Below are positions 1 through 12,236 of a stretch of DNA of 64,000 nucleotides, piece by piece (the first letter of the stretch is position 1; every line of letters starts with the position of its first letter). The position numbers were made by a program, and so were the translations under genes. The stretch spans positions 4,976,224 to 5,040,223 of the forward strand of contig JAJEKV010000035.1 of assembly GCA_021234155.1 (NCBI GenBank). The letters run 5' to 3'. A model generated the notes under the pieces. It worked only from the letters and a program-made list of their open reading frames with translations. It made no database searches and was not told the DNA's origin. Origin of the DNA: Isoetes taiwanensis (Eukaryota > Streptophyta > Lycopodiopsida > Isoetales > Isoetaceae).

Positions 1-569
1 GTAGCAGTCTAGCAATGACCTCGTGTTCGGAGGCAACAGGTGGAGAGGCAGGCATTTTATAGCAGGAGACTTATTTGTTATGTCGTACGACATTATTTTC
101 CACGATGCCTCCATGGCAGAAAGATAACGTGCCTTCAGGTAGTCACGTAGCTCATTTTTGTTATCTGGTGTCACTACAAGAGGATGGGGGTATAGTGTCA
201 ACCCTTGTGTCAAGACATATGGATAGTGGCAGCTTTGTGACAAATGCTACTTTCTTGACACAAAGTGCTTCTACTGTGTCAAAATTGTGTTATGGACATA
301 GTGTCAAATATTTTATCAAAGGAATAACATCTTTTTGTCAATTTTATATTCCACTTTATGTGCATTGTTGTAATTGACTTCTAAATAATGTTGTACCTGA
401 GTTGTGACGATTTTTTCTTAAGACTTGTAACAAAACATCATTCAATCTTATATTATAATGTTATAGCGTGTTGTATCAAGCCCTAATTTGAGTGGATGAG
501 ATCATTGGGTCGCATCCAAAGGCCGAGATTCATTGCACATCTTTCTACCACCTTGATTGGTCATACTTT
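1..569. other. Intergenic sequence at window edge, no gene recognised
   Basis: AT-rich sequence. A 100-codon open frame (75-377, plus) shows no domain, signal or composition I recognise, and it has no visible splice or promoter context. I treat it as chance. Confidence 0.5.
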
Positions 570-1885
570 AATCTCTTAAGGGGAAAGGGAAAAAGAAAAG
601 GGGGAAAAGGAAAAGGGAGGAGGAAAGTGAAAATGTGAAAGGCAAAAAGATAAAGGAAAAAGATAAAAGAAAAGAAAGAAGAAAATGGAAGGGAAAAAGG
701 GCATGAGAAAGGGAATGAGGAAAAGGAAAAAGAGAAGGAAAAAATAGCATGGAAACAAAGAAAGGAAAAGAGAAACATAAAAGGGAGGGAGAAAGGGAGG
801 GGAGAAAGGTCACGAGAGAAAGGGTACCGGGAGGGAGAGGAAAAGGAGAGGGGAAAGGAGAAATAGAAAATGGTGAGGAGAAAAGAAGCAAAAAAACGCT
901 ATGGGGAAAGAAAAAGGCAAAAGAAAAGGGGAGGGGAAAGGGAAAAATAAACCGGACAAAAAGACAAGAGAAAAGGCGAGAAGAGAGAAAGGGGGAAAGG
1001 GGTGGGAAAAGGGATAGACGGATAGGGTGAAGAAAGGGGAAAAAAGAAGCGAAGAAAAGCATGGGAAAAGGGGAAGAGTGAAAAGGTGAAGAAAGGGAAA
1101 AATGGATGGGAAAAAGAAAAAGGGAAAGGTAAAGGAAAAAGAAAATGTCAGGGGAAAAGGGAAAGAGAAAGGAAAAAAAGGGGAGGGAGAAAGGGACCTT
1201 GGGAAAAATGGCACGAGAAAAAGGGGAAGAAGGAAACGGAAAAAGAGAAGAGAAAAGGGCATGATGAGAAAGGGATGGGAAAGGGAAAGAGGAAAAGGGT
1301 GGAGAGAGGAGGAAAAGGGAAGACCGAAAGGGAAAAAGGGGAATAGGAAAAGGACGGGAAGAAGGGCATGTCAAAAAAGGAAAAGAAAAGGGAAGAGGGA
1401 AAGGGTGAAAGGGATCTTGGAAAAAAGGGCACGAGGAAAAGGGGAAGAGGGAAAGAGGAAAAGGGGAATAGGGAAATGGTGAAGAAATGAGAAAAGGGAA
1501 GCAAAAAAAAAGAAAATGGAAAAAGGGAAAGGAAACAAAAAGGGAAGAGGAAAAGAGTGTGAAAAAAACAAAGAGGAAAATGTGTTGGGTCTGTGAAAGA
1601 GGGAAAACGGTGGAAGGAAAGGGAAAAGAGCACGTTCAAAAGGGGAAGAGGGAAAGGGTGAGGAAAGGAGGAAAATGGACAGAAAATAGTACATCAGAAA
1701 AATGAAAGTTAAAAAGGGTGTAAATAAAGGAAAAGAAAAGGAAAGAAAAGAAGGAAACGTAAAAGGAAAATGAGAAAAAAGGAAAAAAAAAAAAAAAAAA
1801 AGGACAAGCAGGAAAAACGAGAAAAACGGAAAAGAAAAAAGGGTAAAAGCAGGATAGAGCAATAGGCAAAAGAAAAGAGAAACGG
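570..1885. repeat. 1.3-kb polypurine (GA-rich) tract, degenerate minisatellite
   Basis: The plus strand is almost entirely A and G for about 1.3 kb, with only scattered C and T. A degenerate unit of about 30 bp recurs: GGGCAYGA or GGCACGAG followed by AAAAGGGGAAGAGGGAAAG (clear near 698, 1208, 1254, 1362, 1424 and 1628). The long open frames through it, rich in Lys/Glu/Arg/Gly on plus and Phe/Ser/Pro on minus, are composition artefacts. A poly-A run near 1783-1801 ends the tract. Such tracts can form intramolecular triplex DNA. Confidence 0.9.
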
Positions 1886-2196
1886 TGTCCATATTTTAAC
1901 AATGGAGTACTTTTGGGTTTTTCATGCTCTCTTCTCTCATTACTACAATGTATTATTCACAAGTTCTCAGCTAATGCCCAGCAACGCTGGGCACCGTTCC
2001 TAGTATTATAACTGATACTATGGAATTGTGTTGAACATTCATACATCATTGTCATACAACTTTGTCTAATTTGAGACGACTTTAAGTCAATTTTGCATCG
2101 ATTTCATAAGGATAATGAGGAGTATTAATAATTACATATATCAAATAGCTTATATCATAGGAGTAATAGCAATAACATTAACAATACTAACCAATG
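1886..2196. other. Spacer downstream of CACTA remnant
   Basis: AT-rich DNA with no gene seen. It may include the 3' untranslated or terminal region of the CACTA element on its right, but no terminal inverted repeat could be assigned. Confidence 0.4.
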
Positions 2197-4580
2197 CTAT
2201 GTGAATGCATCAATTTGTTCACACAGATCATGTTGAATGTCATCTATCTCGTCATCATCTAGATACAAATGTAAAGCCACGCCTGTAATTGCTTTTGAGT
2301 GATCATTTGTCTGTTCTGTAGCCTCTTCATCTTCAATATAATCCTCATTATATCCAAGAATGTTGATTGGCGAAGCGAATGGAGATCGGAGCACATAATT
2401 TGCTTCCTTATCAATCTCATATCTCTCTAAAACTGTCAATGGTGATTCTAGAGGAACACATGCGACAATATCATCCTCAAAGTGCAAACCACCTTCAAGA
2501 CAACCACCTCCTCACGTACACACCTTGCCCTTCACTATCGATATCATCTTCCACATCCAAAGATCTTTCTGCTACTTCAAATTCACTTTCTTCTAATCTA
2601 ACATCATATTGTGCATCATGCAATAATGGCTCAACACCACCACCATCACCACCATCCCCATCCCCATCCCCATCACTTTCTATATTATTTTCGATTCTGC
2701 ACAAAATCAATTACACGTCGCCGGGCCCTTGGTTGACAATGTACAACAATCCACCACTTCGTGTCATTAGGATTTTCATGAATAAATATTTGCTCAACTT
2801 GACTTGGAAAAACAAATGGTTCTTTCATCTCAGGCAATACCTTTGAGGAGTCTACTTCTGGAAATCCTGATGGATGACTCCTAAGTGTCCTGCCACGACC
2901 ACTGTATATAACTTTGAACAAACATGCCTTCAAAATATTCACATGGAAGCTACGATAGTCCAATTCATGATATCCGTTATGGTTCCGACGTAGTCAAGAT
3001 TACTTTCCAGAAGGTTGCGGTCCCTGTTGCTAGATTGGCTTTTCTGTTCAAATTGTGAAGTAATGCCAGAATCAAATGTAACTCTATGTTTGTCAACACT
3101 GCTAATGCGGAAGTGGTGTCCATATGCCCACATTGAAGTATAAAATCGTGCCTATTAAAAAAAATATATATATATTATAAATAAAATGTCACAAAAATAA
3201 AACTTAGCATCAAGATTTATCATTATATACCTTCCTACTGCAGCCAAGGGCAATCTCATAATCGTCATCTGATATCACTTCTCCACGATCTTTAGCTTCA
3301 TCCATACGAGCCAACAACCATGTGTTATCAATAACATCTGGCAAAATAGACCGTCCTGACGACCTATCTTCTTTAGCAACTTCATACAAGTCCCTCCATG
3401 GTTGTAAGCTTGCAGTATTATTAATGACAAATGTGCTTCTACTCCATTGCTTTGTAATACTTCTGACGTAACCTCTTTGGGTTCTTCCTTTTCCCATAAT
3501 TTAGGACCGTCATGATGACATGAGCTAGTGGCATCATTTAGGTAAAAAAGCGTTTCCTGTACAAGATATCATTCAGCCATGCAACCCTCCGGTTTTGCCA
3601 TTTGGCGCACAAAGTCTTTAAGCACCTTCATATAACGCTCTAGAAAAAACATCCATCTGCTAGGAGCAGGTCCAGCCAATCTTATCTCATTTGGGATGTG
3701 TATTAACAGATGTACCTGTAGATGTAAGTACATTATTGATTGCACTTAGAATTGCATAGAATATGTTTAGTTGTACCTGTAGGTCAAAAAAACTGGTGGG
3801 AAATTCTTTCTCAATGTCACAAAGCAATAGAATCACTTCCTCCTCCATATTTGATATCTCAGCCACTTCAATTTCCTTTGAAGACACCCATCTTGCAAAT
3901 TTACCCAATCGATATATAATGCTCCTCACTTGTGGGCTCAAGAAGTCCCCTATCACACATGGTAGTATATGCTGCAACGTTCATGAAGTATAATTAAATA
4001 CGTTGCAATATAAATTAATCAAAAGAAATGAGAGAATAAAAATCAGAAGTATACCTGAAGAAACTTGTGCCAATCATGCGACTTTAATCCTGTGAGGCTA
4101 CCTTTTTTTGTAAATGCCTTTTGCAAAGAGGCCCCATATCCAGTTGGGGTGCGTACCTTTGCTATTCTCTTGTTTACTTCAACAAGTTGCTTCTTCCCCA
4201 AAACCCATGAACCCTGCTTCCATGTTAAGCTTTTTCTGCCTTTGCTCTCAACAGGTCAATATTTTTTTTTGATTTTCTGCTCTTTGAGATCCATTCTAGC
4301 AGCCAATGTTTCCCATTCTCCTGTTAAATGATTCCAAAGAGAACGACTGACATTTTTGAAGATGTGCATCGGATCAAGTAAATGAACAAGCTCCAAGTCA
4401 GTCCAATATTCCAACCTATAAAATATAGATAATCTCTTCATTCCAGGAGGAAGTTCTACATTTGCATCTCCATAACTTGTCAGGTAATTCACATGGGGAT
4501 TCATCTCCTTCCAAGCATCCAACCAATCCCGGGGTGTCCATCGCTTTGGCCTCGGTGTCTCATCGGACCCACGTGCATGA
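2197..4580 (-). pseudogene. CACTA (En/Spm-type) DNA transposon transposase, decayed
   Basis: Reading leftwards, the order is as follows. A tnp2 end segment (about 4256-4560) carries LLDPMHIFKNV and SLWNHLTGE. A continuation in another frame ends in GLKSHDWHKFLQ at about 4053. A GT-AG intron follows to about 3972. A DUF4218-like block (HILPCVIGDFLSPQVR ... FPTSFFDLQVQ) is followed by a second small intron, then HIPNEIRLAGPAPSRWMFF and ERYMKVLKDFVRQMAKPEG. A DUF4216-like block (VTFDSGITSQFEQKSQSS ... DYRSFHVNILKACLFKV) leads to an Asp/Glu/Gly-rich C-terminus ending at 2197. Damage includes a TGA inside the MAEGYLV-equivalent, a shift between the DDDYEIALGC part and its neighbour, and a shift near 2965 (TITDI to LDYRSF). 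The N-terminal half of tnp2, including most of the catalytic region, is missing. In plants these genes encode the transposase that excises CACTA elements. Here it must be inactive. Confidence 0.85.
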
Positions 4581-4664
4581 TGACCCTCGCGAGTCGAGAA
4601 AGACCCTAAGGTCCCTTTGAGGGCCTTTCTCAACTCAGCATTCGAAAACATAGCTTAGACCCCC

Positions 4665-4706
<42 letters not shown>

Positions 4707-4740
4707 TTTCTCCCTTTTTCTTTTAGGTAGGAAAAAAAAA
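4581..4740. repeat. Fold-back motif plus 40-nt A-run truncating the CACTA gene
   Basis: GAGTCGAGAAAG at 4591-4602 faces its partial complement CTTTCTCAACTC at 4625-4636. To the right lie a C7 run, about 37 consecutive A, and then T- and A-runs up to 4740. The same fold-back motif recurs at 18.78 kb and 63.7-63.85 kb, so the CACTA gene appears to be broken here by a dispersed sequence. Confidence 0.6.
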
Positions 4741-5436
4741 GGGTTGCCCTCCAGTAGCGTGAAAGTGTGTTTTCATGGTTTCTAAATCATCATTTCGTGT
4801 CAGGTCTTCTTTTGTGTGAATATAGGGTGTCATTTTCTTAGCCAGAAGTTTTGTTTATGAAGTTGTGCATGTCAATTTATAGAACTGAGGGAAGAAAAAT
4901 AATACTTCTAACTAATTTACATAAATGGTACTGTGCAACGAATAACTCTATGATTTATGGGTAGTTAAGATATAGAACAGACACAGTGAATAAAGTGTTG
5001 CACTATAATTTAAGACACATAAAAGTAGGTTAAAACAAATTTAAGTGTTGATGTTGTTATTAATTCTCACATGGCATTCTTGCATTTCACCTCACATTCT
5101 TGAATTTTACTTCGCAATGACAATTCTTGTTTTGATATATAATTTTATGCTCGCGGGGCAAGCGAGACCGACGACCCCTTTATATTTGAGAATTTTATAT
5201 CACGTGCCTCTGATGATCAGCACCTCTATATTCGGGAGGTTTTATGTTACATGCCATTGATGACCAGCACCTCTATATTTGAGAGTTCTTTCATTTATGT
5301 TCTATATTTTATGTTCATATTTTTTCAGTTATGTTTATATTTTGTTCAATGGCACGCTCGACCAGCCCCTCATTGTTATAGAGGTCTTTGATTTGCATGG
5401 CATGCATGCATGACCAGCCTCTAGAGTGTCATCTGC
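4741..5436. repeat. AT-rich spacer with a degenerate 60-75 bp repeat
   Basis: No gene seen up to 5140. From about 5145 to 5425 a loose unit repeats: GATGAYCAGCACCTCTATATT followed by YGRGAG and a T-rich stretch (near 5212, 5258, 5352 and 5410). The copies are diverged. Open frames here look accidental. Confidence 0.5.
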
Positions 5437-6500
5437 TTACTGATTACAAATCTCCTGTGAACCATTATTCATGGGAAGATCATGCAAGATGCCTTCCTGC
5501 ACTGCAAGAGAGAATACCTGAGAAAGAATCTCTGCCACAATTCTAAAAAGCAGCGGTCTCAAAGGACAGCCCTGGCGAATGCTACATCCCACCTGAAAAA
5601 ATGTCAATGGTTCCCCTTGAAAAAGAACTGAAGAATGAGCAGAATAATGAAGTTTCATAATGTCTGTTGTGAACTGGGCACCAAAACCAAGACGTAGGAG
5701 GCACTGCTCCAGGAAATTCCAGTCAACACTGTCATATGCTTTTGCAAAGTCCAGCTTCAAGTATACAATGGGATAACCATGCATTCTAGTCCAATAGAGA
5801 CCCTCATATGCTGCTGTCACATTATTTAAGATACACCGGCGAGGCAAGAAACCTGACTGTGTGGAAGAGATGGACTCAGTAAGCACGCCACAAAGCTTCT
5901 GAGCAAAATCTTTGGCAAAGATCTTGTACACGGAGGACAACAAGTTAATGGGGCGCTAATCTAAAATGGAAGAGGGATCCTTACATTTTGGAATAAGGGA
6001 GATACAACAAGAGTTGAGGATTTTGTCCAGGTGCCTCTATCTTTTAAAATCCCAGCAAGCATCATATACATCTGCACTGAGCCAATCCCAATACTCCTAG
6101 AACAATTCACCGGAATATCATCAAGAACCAGACACTTGCCCCTCTTGAGAGAAAATGTGCCTCAGCTAAATCATTCTGGCTGATCTTAACCTCTAAAGTG
6201 GCCCTTTTCTCATTGGTGACTATAGGATGAACCTTAGCAAGCAAAGCCTTTTGAAAATCTGACTGAAAGGGACGACGCCGAGCAGTGAAGAAAGCAGAAA
6301 AGTGATTGTCCAAAAAGCCTCTAAGCTCAATTGGATCTGAAACAATAAGCCCATCCTGAATTTGCAGAGACTGAAGAAATGCAGTGCTAGCTTTCTAATT
6401 TTGGCAGCTCTGAAGAAAAAACCTATGCACCAGCCTCCCTCCTTGAACCATTGCAACCCAGCTTTAATGCGAGCAAAGTGCACTTGTTCAGACTCCATCT
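5437..6500 (-). pseudogene. L1-type non-LTR retrotransposon (LINE), reverse transcriptase relic
   Basis: Minus-strand reading gives reverse transcriptase signatures in order. RPINLLSSVYKIFAK comes first (5890-5960, with a TAG just before RPIN). SGFLPRRCILNNV follows, then LDFAKAYDSVDW (5722-5757, motif A with a catalytic Asp) and IRQGCPLRPLLF (about 5538-5573, motif B). The frame ends at 5437, before motif C (YxDD) would be expected, so the 3' part is missing. Upstream, 6220-6498 carries the linker region that precedes RT in plant L1 elements (ARIKAGLQWFKEGG ... FFFRAAKIRK) in another frame, and 6107-6313 continues in a third frame. At least two frameshifts and a 3' truncation make it a dead copy. 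Confidence 0.85.
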
Positions 6501-6989
6501 ACCGAATGCTACACAAAATTTGCTTCTCCGCATGACCATCTGACGGGGCAACAGACCTGCATGCCTTAAGTTGTTGAATAAATGCTACATTTTGAAAGCA
6601 AATTCTTGTCAATTAATCCTATAATCCAAACCTAGTGCATAGACTTTGAATATCCACTAAATCCAAGAGGCTTCTAGAAGTGATTTAGACATGCTTTAAC
6701 TCTCAATCCTCCAAACCCTTCCCATTTCTTCCACTGATGTGTCGATGGTCTCATCTTAAAAATGGAGGGAGTTCTAGTAATAGTAACCATCCTGGAATGC
6801 TAAGAGATATAAAATATTTAGCATCAAAATGCATGTGTGTCATCCTCATTAATGCTGGCATAATACATTTTTATACATTCTCATGGTAGCAATATTTGTT
6901 TTTTAAAAAGCAAATGTCGTGAGACTAGTGCCTACACAATGTACTGCAGGTACAAAGTACATCAATTGCAAGATTCCAAATGCTAGTTT
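6501..6989. other. Spacer, no gene recognised
   Basis: AT-rich sequence directly upstream (on the minus strand) of the LINE relic. The first part may be residual LINE sequence (KAGLQW-region upstream codons). Nothing else was identified. Confidence 0.4.
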
Positions 6990-7080
6990 ATATTCATAGC
7001 TAGCCGGAATCGAACCTCCCCCCCCCCAGGGTTGAACCCCCCCAAACCCCCCCGTGCCAACCACTGAGGGCGGGCATCGT
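6990..7080 (-). repeat. tRNA-derived SINE-like head (A and B boxes)
   Basis: On the minus strand GATGCCCGCCCTCAGTGGTT (7058-7077) resembles the start and A-box region of tRNA-derived plant SINEs. GGTTCGATTCC at 7006-7016 is a perfect B box. Three C-runs (about 9, 7 and 7 nt) lie between them, with a second GGTTCAACCC at 7028-7038. No complete cloverleaf can be drawn, so I call it a SINE or tRNA-pseudogene head rather than a tRNA gene. Confidence 0.55.
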
Positions 7081-8999
7081 TTGTGCTTTTAAACATCTTC
7101 CAATTCTTCATAGCACTTTAGTTCTTTAACCCCCATCCATACCATACAACTTCATGGCTGCTTTTGTAGCCCCTTGCCCAGACCCCCATTTGGAGGGAGA
7201 CATTCCCCAACTCCAGCCCCAGCCCCAGCCCACCTGGGAGAACCAGGGGGAGGGGCCGCCGCAAAAGCGGCCCCCCGTCGGATAACAAACACAGGGGAGA
7301 AACCTCTTCCATGAGGAGGGAAGCTCAGGCGAAGGCCCAATCTACTTAGATTGGCTCGGAGATGGATGAAGGCTGCTCAAGCTCGACACAAAGCATGACG
7401 AGGGCCATGAAACAAATTGAGGAACAGTCGAGAATAACAGAACCCGGATTGCGGGATTGACAAAGCAGAGATACAATCCTCAAGATCCCATGTGCTCAAA
7501 AAGACAGTTTGGCAATTGGAAAGGCAACGTTGAGACATGGAGACCCGCATGCAAAGAAGTTAGAAGATCTCGAGGCTTGGCTTGGCCCACTTTGAGAGGC
7601 AACAGGATAAGCAGGGCCTTGCCGACTTGCGAGCTCGTGTGGATTCCCTCCTCACCACCGTGGAGACTATGGCATGCGACAGGCAGGGTGTTGAGCAGGA
7701 TACAGTGGCAACTATTTCCCGCCTCAAGTCGGGAAGGCGAGGGGTATGCCAATCGCGTGATCTGCAACGCCCCGAGCCATCGCCGAAGCCAACCAAGGTG
7801 AGCTAAGAACCCCGCAGTAGGGTTGAGACACAAGATCGAGATCCGGGAGCTCAAAGCAACCATTGCCCAGCAAGGCAGCGGCCTCCGTGCTCAGGTCCAT
7901 GAACACCTGCGGCACTACACAAATGAGTTGGCCGGAGCGTGAGATTCCAACGGGGAGCTAGGCTCATTCCCGGCGGCGAGAGGGGCGCAGCACGGGCAAG
8001 ATAGGCGCCCGCGTGCCCCTGACCCCGGTCAGCCAAGCCAGGCGGTGGGCGCAGCCACCCTCCTCCATCTAGCACACCACCGCCCTCGGCGTGGCGGCAC
8101 CCACACACTCCACCCAACGTCCACTGGCGGGGCGGCTAATGTTGCCCCTCGACTCGGTGAGCGGCGGAGCTTGGGGGCAGCCGATGCCATAATGTGGTGG
8201 TGCGTGGACTCTCGAGAGGAGGCGGGAGAAGATCTCACCAAGCGCGTGGGATGAGATCCTATCTCCGAATGGCATTCCCGACCGAAGGTACACATTGCTA
8301 GAGCGAAATGAGCCTTGGGGCTGGGCCTGAATCGCCGCTGAGTTGTCACCTTCACGGTGGCGGAACATGCGAGTCTGAGGAGGCCATCTATGCGTCGCAG
8401 TAGACAACCCGAAGGGGCCACTCTGTATGTTGAAATAGATTCACCCCGATGCAACAGAGTCCCGGGCCGGCAACAGCGCCCAGTCGGGGCGTCCCGTCGT
8501 AGAGGGGCTGCGGAGCCTTGTCCCGGGTAAGCCGCATTTTCGGCCTGCCTTTTTGAGGTAGCCGAGGTAATGCGCCGCCGCTTCCCGCCACTCGCTGCTT
8601 CCGCTGCTTCCGCTGCCGGCGACCGGTACCCTATCGCACCTCCTCGCTCCCGCCGCCCGCCCTGGCGCTTTCGGGCGCCGCTGCACTCCCCCGCAAATTG
8701 GGGCGGATCATCGGCGTCCACATCAATGCCGCCAAATAGGAACCGTACCTCGGGATGGTGTCTTGAACCGCTCGGGCTTCCCCGGCGAAAAGGCGAGAGT
8801 CTCAACTCTATTGCACGGATATGGATCTCATTTTCCTCATGGAAACATGGGAGCATGCAGGCACCTGAACTACCGTACCTCCCACTATCGCATTTCGATG
8901 TTCAATGAGTGCCGTGCAAGCGGCGAGGGCATGGCGGGGTTGCCTCGCTACTACCGCGGTAAACCTTTGAGGCACTTCGGTCTCGTTGCACAAAACGCA

Positions 9000-9660
9000 T
9001 GCAGTACAATCGCTACTTGTGGGTGCGCGTGCGGCATGGCGACAAAGTGGCGACACTCTCCCTCATAGCAAAGATGCTACTTTTCACATGCCGAGCAACT
9101 TTTATAACACTCATTCGGATGTGGATCGATTGGAGCCTTATGTCGATCTATATGATGACATACAACAAAGACAAACAGTTAAGCGTGGTTATGTTGCTTG
9201 GCGACTTTAATGCACGCGACGAGCCGAAGCGGGTTCCAAAATTTGAGCCCCCGGCGGAAGGGCGTCTTGTAGTTGAACCCCGCAGAGGTGGCTTGGTCAA
9301 GGATATCGGATGATGACCATATTTCGCGATATGGCGTGCGATTCTTGTTCTTGGGTAGTATCTTTGACCCGGGTTATCTCAGAATGGGTTGGTGCAATGG
9401 CCATCTTCCACCGGGCTGCGCACTTGTAGACGGGAGAACCAAAGGGGCGGCTCGGTGTGGTGGATTATCTGGCCGGTTGAGGAACCCGGGTTCCGCACTG
9501 GTTACTCATTTTCCATCGGGAGACGGACGTATACTCGGACGCAGGAAGTAGACTCCCACCATCGGCCCCCGCTTCATGTATCTCCCAAGTGGGAAGCTCC
9601 CCTGCACCCTCTTGCCTCAACACACCGGGTGCCCTACCGCGCTGGACTACTGACCGTGTA
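9000..9660 (+). pseudogene. Endonuclease domain of the GC-rich LINE
   Basis: GDFNA is the conserved Asp/Asn block of apurinic-type endonucleases that nick target DNA for non-LTR retrotransposition. Downstream, pieces equivalent to YLAV and HFSIGDGR, and a DHRPL-like end, are spread across two frames. The domain is recognisable but not translatable as one frame. Confidence 0.65.
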
Positions 9661-10329
9661 GGGACCTATGCCCAAATTTGCTTGAGCATGATCCGCGGGG
9701 CTGGCGCAACTCCCCACACTTCAAGAACAATGCGCTTCACCGACTCACACCGCTTCCGGTACGGCCGCAGAAAGATGCTTTTGGGAGAGGCCGCCACGGC
9801 AGAGCCTCGCACACCACCACCTTCCCCTCGCGAATCGATGGTTTGATGATGAGTGTCGGAGCTCAAACGCGACACTCCGGCAAGTCATCGATCCCATCTC
9901 TCGCCCACGCCGCCGGGTCAATACCGCTCCTTTCTCAAGAACAAGAAGGCCGATACCTCATGAGCATCAAGAACAGATGTTTGGTCTCCCTGACCGCACA
10001 CCCAGACATTCGGAGAAGGGTCTTGAGCAAGCCCGCATAACCCACAGGGAACATCACCTGAGCAATGGGTACAAGTTTGCAATACCGTGATGACCCGGGC
10101 CGGGGCGCACCAGCCCTCCACAGATAGGCATGGCTCGGTTATCACGCAGGGGGATGTCATCATGGGCCCTACAAATGCTTAGCTAATGGGAAGGCAGCAG
10201 ATTTAGATGGCATGCAGCCGAGCTTCAAAATGGGTCGGGCCTCCACCGGTGCCCGCTTCTCCGCGGCATTGTTCAATAAAGCATTGCGAGAAGGCTTCCC
10301 CACGCAATGGACCACTAGTAGAGTAGTGC

Positions 10330-11330
10330 CCATATACAAAGCGAGGGACCCTCAATGTCCCACCAACTATCGTTACTATTATGGTCACTCTCTCTTTTAC
10401 AAAATCTGCTATCGGCATCCTTGAGCAAATGGGCCGACAATATGGGCGGAGGAAACGGAGGTGCGAGCTCTTACACAAAAGCGGGTTTTCGCCCGCACAT
10501 TCCACCATTGATCATATCTTCACTCTGCGACATTGATTGAAGATAGCGTGAATCGCCGTGTAACCTCGCATCTTGTTGTTTAAGTGGATTTTGCAAAGGC
10601 ATTCGATACAAGATTACGCTTAATAAGCTATGGGACGGGTTGCGGCACCGGGACCCCCGGACTTGCGAGGAATCACGCAGTATATAGGCTCAGACGCGAG
10701 GCATGCTCAGGCCGTATCACATCAGCAAACACGCCGGGTGACCCGTAGCATTGGAGTGCGTCGGGGGTTGCCCCTCTCCCCACACTCTTTGGCCCGTACA
10801 TTGATCGGTTGGAAGATTGGCTCTCGAGCATGGAGGTGCGGCGCACATATCATGCATCACACAATCCGCAACTCATATATGCCGACGATGTCAACCTCAT
10901 GGCCTATACTCCGGAGGACATGCAACGCCACCGGATGCTCTTGACACTTTTTGCCAATTCACCGGCATGCGAGTTAACTTGGCCAAAACTAGGGTGTTTG
11001 CTAGTTGCATCATCCCGTCGACCAAGGCTTCCCACATTCACTTACCGGGGGCAAGAGGTAGAGGTGGCTCCGGACCTACAAGTACTTGGGGATTGAGTTC
11101 TCAACTACCACCCATTGGGATGCGGCTATCGGGTTCGCGGGTCACTGCGGGTTGGAAAGCACTATATGCCATGCGCGAACAACAGCCACAAGGCAGAGTT
11201 GTATGCCCGGGTCACCGATCACATTTGTTTCGGGCCTTGGTTGAGCCGGCCCTTTGTATGGGGCGTAAGTTTGGGGTCCTAAGTGATATCCCTCAACACA
11301 CGAATGACCTCGGCGGTGCGTAAGGCCTTC
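10330..11330 (+). pseudogene. Reverse transcriptase domain of the GC-rich LINE
   Basis: Core motifs A (FAKAFD), B (GLPLSP) and C (YADD) appear in the right order with normal spacing but in different frames. A stop interrupts the codons just before VDFAKAFDT. Upstream, WTTSRVVPIYKARDPQ ... NYR (10310-10375) is the usual block preceding RT motif A. Downstream of YADDV, TLFANSPACELTWPK ... VLGD matches the usual thumb-like continuation. Confidence 0.75.
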
Positions 11331-12204
11331 TTGGCACGGGCCCCGGGGTGAAGTCCACGTTCCCCGCATCCTACTCCGGAGACAAAGGCTTTCTACCCCT
11401 TCAACGGGCCGCATTGGAACGCCATATCGCTTACTTCCAAAAGGTGGTCGCTATGGTCGATATACGCTTACCCCGCTTCTTTGAAAGACAAGCGTGCTCG
11501 CGGGGTTCTCACTGCCGGGTGTGCGGTAAAACAGATGTGTCCGTGTCGACAAAGAAAGATCGCGAGGCACTTAAACTATACCTTGATGCTACTTTCCTTC
11601 GCGCAGTCGTGGGATCACGGAGGCTCGACACATGTTAAGGCCGGCACACTATCGCCAGCTAGAAGTCAATCCTAGGCTCACAAGAGGCCCACACCCAAGC
11701 ATTTGTACACCCAAATACCCATGAAGAAACGCGGGCTTATAGCTTCCATTCAAGACGGGGCACATCGCCTCCGATTGAAACAGGGCGTTGGGCTCGTGAA
11801 GCACGGGAGCAAAGGCTTTGCCGTTGTTGCCACCGTGGCGACGATTGAGGATGAATGTCATGCCCTCCGGACACGCCAAAGATTTGCCCATATCCGAGAG
11901 CGATATGTTCGATTACTAGTGCCCGCCAGCCGTTGCATCGCTTATTGGCTACTGGCGTCCGGTGGGTTTGTTGGGGTCATACCTCCGGAGGTTATGGATG
12001 CACTACTTTATTTGTGTCCCTACGGGGCTGGTATTGAACCTGTCCTATGCAATTGTATGATGTGTGCGGCCAGGCTTATTATCGCTAAGGTTTTTCCCTC
12101 GAAAACCCTTGGTGGGGTTTTTTAATCCCCACAAGAATATGCTTGTCGCTCTCTTTTTTGTTTGGGTCCCATAGGCCAATTGGTCTCCGTGGACGCTAAA
12201 AACC

Positions 12205-12234
12205 TATTCTATTCTATTCTATTCTATTCTATTC
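12205..12234 (+). repeat. (TATTC)6 microsatellite tail of the LINE
   Basis: Six uninterrupted TATTC units directly follow the LINE 3' UTR. They replace the usual poly-A tail and fix the element's orientation and 3' end. Confidence 0.95.
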
Positions 12235-12236
12235 TT

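Larger units (their letters stand above)
7150..12236 (+). mobile_element. GC-rich LINE (non-LTR retrotransposon) with (TATTC)6 tail, decayed
   Basis: A block of about 5.1 kb whose GC content is clearly higher than both flanks. From the left: a Pro/Gly-rich 5' region; an APE-type endonuclease segment with GDFNA (9200-9214) preceded by RYLWVRVRHGD; then HFSIG and DHRPL-like remnants (9.4-9.6 kb). The reverse transcriptase has VDFAKAFDT (10584-10610, motif A), RRGLPLSP (about 10761-10785, motif B, Gln replaced) and YADDV (10878-10892, motif C with both Asp). A C-terminal region with scattered Cys/His (CRVCGKTD near 11.52 kb) follows, then a short 3' UTR and six perfect TATTC units. Frames change repeatedly, so this copy is dead. 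Only the 3' boundary is sharp. The 5' boundary is estimated from the composition change. Confidence 0.85.

Noticed and set aside
568-1892. Long open frames (up to 268 codons) on both strands
   Set aside because: They run through a polypurine/polypyrimidine tract. Low complexity alone explains the lack of stops.
6990-7080. Intact tRNA gene on the minus strand
   Set aside because: Long C-runs separate the A and B boxes and no anticodon stem is visible, so a SINE head is more likely.
8029-8856. 275-codon minus-strand frame
   Set aside because: It lies antisense to the plus-strand GC-rich LINE. High GC content lowers stop frequency, and no domain is visible.
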